From a virus: a DNA stretch of 45,688 bases. The stretch lies in IMG/VR virus record IMGVR_UViG_3300030329_003991, positions 3,036 through 48,723 of that record, one strand, 5' to 3'. The translations under genes and the position numbers were made by a program. The stretch's first letter is position 1. Each line of letters opens with the position of its first letter. The notes below the pieces were generated by a model. It saw only the letters and a list, made by a program, of their open reading frames with translations. It searched no databases and had not been told where the DNA came from. Positions 39,512 to 45,688 of the stretch are shown in pieces.

Positions 39512-40273
39512 ATGGAAAATACCGAACACGGAGAGGCTACAGTAATAGAGCAAGTCGAAGGCGAAGCTTTACCGCCAATTGTTGACGAAAGACCTCAGCA
39601 GGAAGGATACGAAGCTCCAGTGGAGCAAGATGAAGCTAAGAAGTTTCAATCTATGTATGATAAAAAAGCTGCTGAGTACGAAAGACTCAATAAGGAAGTG
39701 GAGGATCTTCGCAAGTATGAACAGTTAGGTAATGTTTTAAAACAGAGACCTGATGTAGTAGATGCAATGAGACACCAACTTAGTGGCCAAGCAAGTGAAC
39801 CACAGCAACAAAGGTCTAATAGTCAAGTTGACGAAGATTCTTTTGATCCGTGGGAAGCTTACTACAAACCTGGTTCACCTTCATATGAAATGAGGGTTGG
39901 GCAGGAACGTGCTCTCGTAAGTGAGGCCGTTAACGAACAGTTATCAGGCATACGTGAGCAGATGGCGTTAAATAATGTTAGGCGGGAACTAGAAACAAAG
40001 TATGGTATGCAAGACCCAGAGCATGTTAATGACTTTTTACAATTCGCTACTAATCCAAGAGATGAAGTTCCTTTGGAAGTTCTGATAGATGTTTATAGAA
40101 AACATCGTGGAAGTACGAATGAACAAGCTACCCAGAATATGGAAGCAGTTCAAAAAAGCCAAAATATAGCTCCTACGGCAGGCATTGTACAAGGTGCGGC
40201 TCCCGAGAAACCAAGCGAGATTGATGATGTTTGGTCAGGCATTATGAATGCGTCAAACAAAAACAGAATATAA
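39512..40273 (+). CDS. Scaffolding protein (candidate)
   Basis: 253 residues between portal and capsid. It is acidic, Gln/Glu-rich and low in aromatics, with a coiled coil (SMYDKKAAEYERLNKEVEDL) and a C-terminal segment (KPSEIDDVWSGIMNAS) as in phage scaffolds. It would guide capsid assembly and leave afterwards. The assignment rests mainly on position and composition. Confidence 0.7.
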   Translation: MENTEHGEATVIEQVEGEALPPIVDERPQQEGYEAPVEQDEAKKFQSMYDKKAAEYERLNKEVEDLRKYEQLGNVLKQRPDVVDAMRHQLSGQASEPQQQRSNSQVDEDSFDPWEAYYKPGSPSYEMRVGQERALVSEAVNEQLSGIREQMALNNVRRELETKYGMQDPEHVNDFLQFATNPRDEVPLEVLIDVYRKHRGSTNEQATQNMEAVQKSQNIAPTAGIVQGAAPEKPSEIDDVWSGIMNASNKNRI

Positions 40274-40293
40274 AAAACTTAAGGAGTTTTTAA

Positions 40294-41646
40294 ATGGCAA
40301 CTATTAACCAGGGTATCACTAATGTTGCTACTCCAGGTGCGGCAGCTTCAGGCTATCACACAAGGAGATTATTCAACTTTAGTGACCGTGTGGCCGACTT
40401 AGCTCCCGATGAATCTCCATTCTTCGTATACCTTTCCAAGGTAGCTAAAGTCCCTACGGATGACCCACAATTCCGATTCTTGGAAGACCGAACAAAGGTT
40501 TCTATGACAGACCGCAGTTTTTTACTTGCGGGTTCTCATAGTATACCAGCGGCAGGTTCTTCCTTGTCCTATACAGTAGACACCTCAGGCGGTGCATCTG
40601 TTGATTGGCTTGTAAAAGGAATGGTGTTTGTAGTAGATTATACAGAAAGCAATTCTCCCGAATCAATTATTGTTCGGTGTGAATCAGCTCCTGTTGACGC
40701 TGGAAGCACTACAACTTTTCAAGGCAAGACAATTTCTGCAATTGACGGTGCAGAAACTGGAGCAGATAACGCTAAGTGTACTGTAATAGGTACTTCTTTC
40801 GCAGAAGGAACAGGTTCACCTGATGTATGGTCAGAAGAACTTGACACAGATTATGGATATACCCAGATCTTCAAAACTGCGTGTGAAATGTCAAATACAG
40901 CAAGAGCTACTCATTATCGTGGATACGCTGATGAATGGCAACGTGTTTGGAATAACAAACTACGTGAGCATAAAGTTGATATTGAAAGAGCTATGCTCTT
41001 TGGTCAGCGCGCAAGCACTGGTGGTATTCAATACACAGAAGGTATTTGCGGACATGTTATTAAGAATGGAACATCAGTAGTTGATGATTCCGCTCTTTCT
41101 TATTCATCTGGAGCGCCCTACTTTCGTAGTTCGGCTACCACTGAATTAACATACGATCGCTTACTTGCTGATTTCGAAGTAGTTTACGACCCAGCTCGTG
41201 GTGGCACAGATTCAAAACTTGCACTAGCAAGTCTACCTGTGATCACTTTCTTTAACAAACTTGGTGCAGATGCATTCATGAATAGAACATTGGTTGATGG
41301 AACATCAACTGGTGTTAATGATGTATCTAATCTTCGTTACAATATTCAAGCCAAAGATGGTGCATATGGTCATAAAATGATGGCTATTGAAACCATTCAT
41401 GGTACAATGAATCTTGTTAAAGAACCTTTGTTCCGTGGTTTTGCATCAGGCTTTTTACAGCTTGTTGACCTTGATCACGTGGCTTACAGACCTCTTGTTG
41501 GTAACGGTGTAAATCGTGACACACACGTGGTAAGTAACGTACAAAGTGCTGATGAAGATTTGCGTAAAGATATGATTCTAACAGAAGCAGGTCTTGAAGT
41601 TTCACTTCCTGAAACTCATTACTTGATCAACTTAGAAGGAGTCTAA
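40294..41646 (+). CDS. Major capsid protein
   Basis: 450 residues with a strong AAGGAG ribosome site. The N-terminal arm (RLFNFSDRVADLAPDESPFF, then VYLSKVAKVPTDDPQFRFLE) and the ARATHYRGYADEWQRVWNNK / LREHKVDIERAMLFGQ helix look like HK97-fold coat proteins of the SU10/DUF5309-type. Gene order terminase-portal-scaffold-capsid supports it. GC content and codon use appear higher than in neighbouring genes, consistent with strong expression. Confidence 0.85.
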   Translation: MATINQGITNVATPGAAASGYHTRRLFNFSDRVADLAPDESPFFVYLSKVAKVPTDDPQFRFLEDRTKVSMTDRSFLLAGSHSIPAAGSSLSYTVDTSGGASVDWLVKGMVFVVDYTESNSPESIIVRCESAPVDAGSTTTFQGKTISAIDGAETGADNAKCTVIGTSFAEGTGSPDVWSEELDTDYGYTQIFKTACEMSNTARATHYRGYADEWQRVWNNKLREHKVDIERAMLFGQRASTGGIQYTEGICGHVIKNGTSVVDDSALSYSSGAPYFRSSATTELTYDRLLADFEVVYDPARGGTDSKLALASLPVITFFNKLGADAFMNRTLVDGTSTGVNDVSNLRYNIQAKDGAYGHKMMAIETIHGTMNLVKEPLFRGFASGFLQLVDLDHVAYRPLVGNGVNRDTHVVSNVQSADEDLRKDMILTEAGLEVSLPETHYLINLEGV

Positions 41647-41648
41647 TA

Positions 41649-42101
41649 ATGAGACAAGATTATCTTAATGAAAATAGTGGCGCAACTGGTTCTTTCAAAA
41701 ATAAAGCGCAACTTCTTACAGCAGCTATTACGCTTACTGAAAAAGATAGTGGTAAAGTTATGTATGTTGAGTCTTCGGGCGGTGCATACTCGATAACTTT
41801 GCCTACGGGTGCAGACATTAAAGACGGAATTTATTACAAATTCTGGGTTAATGAAAATACCCCTAGTAATGCAATAACAATTGCAGCTGGAAGTGCGATT
41901 ATTTTTGGTAAGGTTAATGAAACTGAGGTTGATACTGGTGATGATGGCCCAGGCTCAAGTGCTGATGGCGCAACAGGTGTATCCAATGTTATTTGGGGAA
42001 CATCTGCGTTAAAGGGTGATTATCTAGAATTCTCAGCCTATGACGGAGAGTGGTATCTTACTGGACAGTCTGGTAAAGATGGCGCTGTAACCACATCTTA
42101 A
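41649..42101 (+). CDS. Head decoration or small capsid-associated protein
   Basis: 150 residues directly after the capsid gene. It has beta-strands with the TLTEKDSGKVMYVESSGGAY, SITLPTGADI and AITIAAGSAIIFGK pattern common in phage head-decoration and minor capsid proteins. Two GC-rich stem-loops follow. No enzymatic motif. Confidence 0.6.
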   Translation: MRQDYLNENSGATGSFKNKAQLLTAAITLTEKDSGKVMYVESSGGAYSITLPTGADIKDGIYYKFWVNENTPSNAITIAAGSAIIFGKVNETEVDTGDDGPGSSADGATGVSNVIWGTSALKGDYLEFSAYDGEWYLTGQSGKDGAVTTS

Positions 42102-42120
42102 TCTGAATAAATAAAGATAA

Positions 42121-42163
42121 CAGTTAATGGAACTGTGGGGGTTATCAATAAAAGGTAGCCCCC
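42121..42163 (+). other. Two tandem RNA stem-loops after the decoration gene
   Basis: First CAGTT/AACTG (42121-42135, 5-base loop). Then a 10-bp stem GGGGGTTATC/GGTAGCCCCC with two G-U pairs and a 7-base loop (42137-42163). No U-run follows, so it may be an mRNA-stabilising, processing or attenuating element at the end of the highly expressed capsid unit rather than a full terminator. Confidence 0.55.
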
Positions 42164-42182
42164 GAAATCCATAAGGATAAAT

Positions 42183-42377
42183 ATGGCAAATTTTAATGTA
42201 ACGACAAAAGTAATAATCAACACAATAAGCCCTAACGCTGATTCAGTATCGGGTTCTTATGCTAAAGAAGTAAATGACTATATACAAAGTGTTGATGATA
42301 GTAAAACAATACGTTCTATTCATAGCGTCCAAATGAGGGATGGTAGAATTATGACCGTTATAATACATGATTCGTAA
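42183..42377 (+). CDS. Small hypothetical protein after the stem-loops
   Basis: 64 residues with an AAGGATAAAT ribosome site, beta-rich (FNVTTKVIINTISPNADSVS). TAATG-coupled to the next gene. No family recognised; position suggests a minor head protein. Confidence 0.5.
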   Translation: MANFNVTTKVIINTISPNADSVSGSYAKEVNDYIQSVDDSKTIRSIHSVQMRDGRIMTVIIHDS

Positions 42378-42634
42378 TGCATTGTCAACATTGTAAAAAA
42401 GATAATTCAGAAAATTGGTTTTATTGCAGAACTTGTGGCAAAAGAGCGTCAGAGCCTGCATATACAACTAATCTTTATATGATGAGTGAGGTGGGTAAAA
42501 GAACTGATATAGAGTTTTCAACTACTACAATGGATAGCCATATAGATAAGATTAAAAAAGATAGAGCGAAAAAGAGTGCAAAATTTTGGGATAGTAAATT
42601 AAAGGATAATAGGAGTAGATATGCCAAAGGGTAA
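42377..42634 (+). CDS. Zinc-ribbon protein in the head operon
   Basis: 85 residues. The N-terminus MHCQHCKKDNSENWFYCRTC has two C-x2-C pairs (C3/C6, C17/C20) forming a zinc ribbon. The C-terminal half is Lys-rich and helical (SHIDKIKKDRAKKSAKFWDS). It may bind DNA or connect head proteins. It overlaps the AT-hook peptide gene by 14 bases. Confidence 0.6.
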   Translation: MHCQHCKKDNSENWFYCRTCGKRASEPAYTTNLYMMSEVGKRTDIEFSTTTMDSHIDKIKKDRAKKSAKFWDSKLKDNRSRYAKG

Positions 42635-42707
42635 AGGAACATATGGTTCTAAGCGTGGTAGACCACCTAAGAAAAATAAAAATAAAAAAAAGAAATATAA
42701 AAGGTAG
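42621..42707 (+). CDS. AT-hook-like basic peptide (28 residues)
   Basis: ATG 42621 with a clean AGGAG site; stop 42705-42707. The product is MPKGKGTYGSKRGRPPKK followed by a Lys/Asn tail. KRGRPPKK is an AT-hook core that binds the minor groove of AT-rich DNA. Half the residues are Lys or Arg. A small DNA-condensing or virion-packaged peptide fits an AT-rich genome. Confidence 0.6.
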   Translation: MPKGKGTYGSKRGRPPKKNKNKKKKYKR

Positions 42708-42713
42708 ACTATA

Positions 42714-43160
42714 ATGGCTACTCTTAAAGTAAAAATACAAGAAGATATAATACTTGATAATCAAGATTATGGCTCTAAGAGAACATTTGAGATTGCAAGT
42801 GTTGATGAGATTTATAAAAGAATTGTTACTGTTCCAGCAAATGGAGATACAACAATTGCTACATTTGCAGCCGCGGTGAGTACATCAACTGGGGCTTTTG
42901 ATGTTAATGATGTAAGATATATAAGATTAACAAATTTAGATAGTAGTAACTCTGTCAATGTTGCCCTTGTTGGAGCAAGCGACAATGCTCAGTTTGTTGT
43001 TGAGGCGGGAAAAAGTTTAATGTTTGGAACGCCTGATGATTTTATGTTAGGAGAAACAGATACGTCTCCAGCTTTTAGTGGATTTGAAGATTTATCTAAG
43101 ATATTAGTTGACTCTGGAACTAATGCTGTTAATGTTGAATTATTTATAGCGAGTGTATAA
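42714..43160 (+). CDS. Virion structural protein, unassigned
   Basis: 148 residues, beta-rich with a Val/Ala/Thr-rich centre (NSVNVALVGASDNAQFVVEA) and an acidic C-terminal half. TAATG-coupled to the next gene. This type is common among decoration or head-completion proteins; no specific family recognised. Confidence 0.55.
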   Translation: MATLKVKIQEDIILDNQDYGSKRTFEIASVDEIYKRIVTVPANGDTTIATFAAAVSTSTGAFDVNDVRYIRLTNLDSSNSVNVALVGASDNAQFVVEAGKSLMFGTPDDFMLGETDTSPAFSGFEDLSKILVDSGTNAVNVELFIASV

Positions 43161-44293
43161 TGGCAACATTTGAAGCACAAGTAGAAGGATTAACAAGTCT
43201 TGCAATAGATGGTAGTAGTGCACCTACGCAAACTGAATTAACTCAATTTCTAACAGACGGTGCAAAAGAAATTATTAATGTATTACCAAATAGGCTACAA
43301 GCATTATGCGCATCTGAACAAACATTTACATCTGGTACAGCAGATACCTTAAATACTGGAAGTATTTTGTTTGTTACTAGGAATGATGGCGACATAAATC
43401 AACCATGTAGAAGAATTCCAGCGCCATTAGCTGATAAAGCAAAAGACCCTGATGATATGTTATATGCATCTATTACAGACCCAGTATATTTTATTAAAAA
43501 TAATACATTAGATGTACTTCCAGATGGCGGTTCTTGTAAATATTCAGAAGTTCAATATCCAGCTGTTGCTTTTGGTGATAGTGCAATAGCAAGGTTTCCT
43601 GATGAAGCAGAGCATTTAGTTGCTTTATATGGAGCTATAAAATCTTTACAAAATGTATTGGGAAATAAAAGCTCTAATGCAGATATAACAACAGCATTAA
43701 CAGCTATAAATGCTGAGGTTGATGAATGTTTAGCTATAGCTGATTTAATAAATACTCAAGTTGACAGCGCTGTTTCTGAATTGGCTGAAGCTGCTACATC
43801 AGTTGATAATAGCATAGATACTGCGGTAGCTGCTATTACCACAGCTCTTGGTAGGGTCAATACTGCTGTCGCTCTAGCAAATGTTGAATTTGATTTAATT
43901 AATCCAGAAGTTGACCTAGCAAATGCTCAAGTTGATGCTGAAGATATAGAACTTGCTAATGGTTATATATCAACAGCAAGAGGATATGGAGACGCTGGTT
44001 CTAAATATATATCAGAAGCTCAAACATCATTAGCTGAAGCTCAGGGATATGCTAGTGAAGTAAATGCTAGAACCAATCAAGTCAATGCCCAAGTAGATGT
44101 TGCTCAGGGATATATATCAGCTGCTCAGGGTTATGCAAATGAGATTCAATCTAAAATTCAAATAGCAAATTCTTATGCCAATGAAGCACAGACTAGGCTT
44201 CAGGTTGATACAGCGCAATATGCATGGTATGAGAAGCAACAAGCTAAATTACAAAAAGACTATGAAGATGGTCTTGCTAAGGTTATGAGTTAA
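43160..44293 (+). CDS. Structural protein with head-tail adaptor-like N-terminus and repetitive coiled-coil C-terminus
   Basis: 377 residues. Residues 1-170 look like an adaptor domain (LTQFLTDGAKEIINVLPNRL; DEAEHLVALYGAIKSLQNVL). Residues 190-360 are an Ala/Gln/Asn-rich helix with recurring phrases (VNAQVDVAQGYISAAQGYAN, NEIQSKIQIANSYANEAQ), suggesting a long fibrous coiled coil. Low-complexity repeats grew by duplication. Likely a virion connector or whisker. Confidence 0.6.
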   Translation: MATFEAQVEGLTSLAIDGSSAPTQTELTQFLTDGAKEIINVLPNRLQALCASEQTFTSGTADTLNTGSILFVTRNDGDINQPCRRIPAPLADKAKDPDDMLYASITDPVYFIKNNTLDVLPDGGSCKYSEVQYPAVAFGDSAIARFPDEAEHLVALYGAIKSLQNVLGNKSSNADITTALTAINAEVDECLAIADLINTQVDSAVSELAEAATSVDNSIDTAVAAITTALGRVNTAVALANVEFDLINPEVDLANAQVDAEDIELANGYISTARGYGDAGSKYISEAQTSLAEAQGYASEVNARTNQVNAQVDVAQGYISAAQGYANEIQSKIQIANSYANEAQTRLQVDTAQYAWYEKQQAKLQKDYEDGLAKVMS

Positions 44294-44295
44294 TT

Positions 44296-44652
44296 ATGGC
44301 AGTACATGATATAAGTGTAAAATCATTGGTTAGTAGAATAAGGCAAGTATTTCCTGATGCTCCTGAAAATTATATTTTAAATTTAGTTAACGATGCTTTA
44401 GTTGAAATGGGTATGTATAATACTAAAGTAGTACATGCTAAAATAAGTACAGTCGCTGACCAAATGTATTACGATATATCTGATGGCGCAGAAGATTCAA
44501 GTGGAAATAAATTAGAAGTAAATAAAATTATTAGAGCTTATTTAATGGATAGTGATGGTGACTATATACAGATACCTAGGTTAATTGATAAAGACCTGTT
44601 ATTGGGAGATGCATCATCTGAAAGTGCAGTAGAGGTTCCAGATGGCGAGTAA
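44296..44652 (+). CDS. Small head-tail connector (candidate)
   Basis: 118 residues. ISVKSLVSRIRQVFPDAPEN and NLVNDALVEMGMYN followed by a beta-hairpin region resemble small phage connector proteins. It overlaps the next gene by 11 bases. Assignment by gene order and pattern. Confidence 0.55.
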   Translation: MAVHDISVKSLVSRIRQVFPDAPENYILNLVNDALVEMGMYNTKVVHAKISTVADQMYYDISDGAEDSSGNKLEVNKIIRAYLMDSDGDYIQIPRLIDKDLLLGDASSESAVEVPDGE

Positions 44653-45073
44653 TATAAAATATCCAGAAGATAACGCACTCTATTTTACAGAGGGAAGTCG
44701 TTTAGGATTGATCACAAAAGTAGATAGTGATGGCGATGCTGTAACATCTACAAGAAAGAAGTGGAAGGCTATAAGTGAAGCTGTTACTGATGGATTATTA
44801 ATTCATTATTATTCAGAGCCTAATGGCGTTGTTTCTATTAATAGTTCCTTAGACATAGATAATACATTACAACGTGCTGTTGTAGACTATGTTAAAAAGT
44901 GTTTGTATATGGATAGGGCTGGTGCAGCCACTGATCCTAATGTTGTGCAATCGGCAACGCTATTATCCGCTTCTCATAAAAAGAATTTCGATGACGCAGT
45001 ACGAAGGTATGGCGCTAAAAAACGTGATAAAACTGGAGGTACTAGAGTAGTAAAAGTACCTAACTTAATTTAA
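44642..45073 (+). CDS. Second small head-tail connector (candidate)
   Basis: 143 residues. LQRAVVDYVKKCLYMDRAGA and HKKNFDDAVRRYGAKKRDK are the helical C-terminal phrases typical of connector or completion proteins. Together with the preceding gene it probably bridges portal and tail nozzle. It starts at ATG 44642. Confidence 0.55.
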   Translation: MASNIKYPEDNALYFTEGSRLGLITKVDSDGDAVTSTRKKWKAISEAVTDGLLIHYYSEPNGVVSINSSLDIDNTLQRAVVDYVKKCLYMDRAGAATDPNVVQSATLLSASHKKNFDDAVRRYGAKKRDKTGGTRVVKVPNLI

Positions 45074-45075
45074 TA

Positions 45076-45112
45076 ACTCAGATAGGGAGCATTCTCGCCT
45101 CGCAAGCTGAGT
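45076..45112 (+). other. Inverted repeat between two structural genes
   Basis: ACTCAG (45076-45081) and CTGAGT (45107-45112) with an inner GAG/CTC stem in a 58-base gap. No U-run. Possible transcript-processing or attenuation site. Confidence 0.4.
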
Positions 45113-45131
45113 AACATAATAGGAGAATAAG

Positions 45132-45521
45132 ATGGCAAACTTACAAAAATTCAGAACACATGAAGCTTTGAATACAACTGCAGCTGGGGGTTTTTCAGTT
45201 GCAGATGCATCATCAGGCGGATTAGGGGGAAGTTCTGGGGCTCAAATTACAGCTGGTTCTAGTGCTGACGTAACCAATACAAAGCATATGGATTTAGCCC
45301 CATCAACACACCAAATCATGATATATGCAGCTGGTGATATTTATTTTAATTTCGCTACTTCTGATCTTGATATAGATGCAGATATAGATTTAATATTACC
45401 TGGTGGTAGCTTAACAAGTCTTGCAGTTCCTGTTGGCGTGAAAGGAGCGAGTGATACATTGAGATTTAATTTTAATTCTACATCAACAACACAGCACGCT
45501 GTTAGAATAGTAGAGGTTTAA
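45132..45521 (+). CDS. Small Ser/Gly-rich structural protein
   Basis: 129 residues with a TAGGAGAATAAG ribosome site. It is Ser/Thr/Ala/Gly-rich, with beta-strands such as APSTHQIMIYAAGDIYFNFA and DLILPGGSLTSLAVPVGV. It resembles small decoration or tail proteins and lies immediately before a fibre gene. No family recognised. Confidence 0.55.
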   Translation: MANLQKFRTHEALNTTAAGGFSVADASSGGLGGSSGAQITAGSSADVTNTKHMDLAPSTHQIMIYAAGDIYFNFATSDLDIDADIDLILPGGSLTSLAVPVGVKGASDTLRFNFNSTSTTQHAVRIVEV

Positions 45522-45522
45522 C

Positions 45523-45688
45523 ATGATTGGTAAATTAATAGATTCCGCTGGATTTCTAAGCTCTGGCGGTACAATAGGTGGCGACCTGACCATCGATGGA
45601 GATTTAACTGTAAATGGTGATGGTGAAGGAAATTATGATGAAATAATCAATGGTAATTTAGTTTTATCTTCTGGAAGTAAACTTGGAG
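45523..45688 (+). CDS. Tail fibre or spike, N-terminus only (3' truncated)
   Basis: Begins at ATG 45523 and runs off the right edge. The opening MIGKLIDSAGFLSSGGTIGG, then DLTIDGDLTVNGDGEGNYDE, is the repeat-like N-terminus of beta-helical tail fibres and spikes. The rest is beyond the window. Confidence 0.65.
   Translation, partial: MIGKLIDSAGFLSSGGTIGGDLTIDGDLTVNGDGEGNYDEIINGNLVLSSGSKLG

Noticed and set aside
45523-45688. Idea that the window is a circular genome opened inside one fibre gene
   Set aside because: The right-hand fibre frame leaves one base, whereas the left-hand frame needs two, so a direct join gives an early stop rather than one protein.

Overview
The window is 45.7 kb of an AT-rich, gene-dense, double-stranded DNA phage genome. 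The structural set is a terminase pair, a P22/N4-sized portal (about 660 residues), scaffold, major capsid protein, small head-tail connectors, a beta-propeller tail-nozzle protein and a run of large internal or ejection-type virion proteins. With no recognisable tube, sheath or classical tape-measure gene, this points to a short-tailed (podovirus-like) virion. A marine or aquatic origin is my inference from gene style only. I see no integrase, DNA or RNA polymerase, primase, tRNA or CRISPR array. The right end stops inside a tail-fibre gene and the left end starts inside another gene. Joining the ends directly does not restore one reading frame, so this is probably part of a larger genome.

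Layout. (1) 1-16058, plus strand: end of a fibre-like gene, a lysis block (small membrane proteins, then an M15-type endolysin at 2013-2393), the tail-nozzle protein split over two genes, three proteins sharing a repeated Q-x-G-G-x-[VI] motif, a 1243-residue ejection-type protein, a lipoprotein and a protein with an ADP-ribosyltransferase-like C-terminal half. (2) 16070-32456, minus strand: replication, recombination and modification genes. They include a DnaB-type helicase, a PAPS-reductase-like enzyme, an Hjc-like resolvase, a C5-cytosine methyltransferase, an HTH protein, a possible ssDNA-binding protein, a Rad52-like annealing protein and a Cas4/RecB-type nuclease. Next comes a three-enzyme block (two amidoligases around a class II glutamine amidotransferase, all carrying Cys-rich zinc-finger arrays), then many small early proteins. 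(3) 32457-32651: a divergent promoter region. (4) 32652-45688, plus strand: small proteins, an HExxH protein, a DUF1599/Nmad1-like protein, a metallophosphoesterase, an AIG2/gamma-glutamylcyclotransferase-like protein, terminase, portal, scaffold, capsid and connectors.

The most interesting system is the amidoligase block at 24714-29471. Two ATP-dependent COOH-NH2 ligase-fold proteins flank a glutamine-hydrolysing domain, and all three share repeated C-x2-C zinc modules. A gamma-glutamylcyclotransferase-like gene sits about 8 kb away beside terminase. This looks like a phage-encoded amide or peptide-conjugation pathway with an unknown target. Nearby PAPS-reductase-like, C5-methyltransferase and Nmad1-like genes make DNA hypermodification one candidate role. 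Other leads are a portal gene with no canonical start (an in-frame ATG is followed at codon 3 by TAG), matching TTG-n3-17-TATATT promoters, a repeated TTATTGTCTG box in the early region, palindromic repeats in the largest intergenic gap, and the Q-x-G-G motif family.
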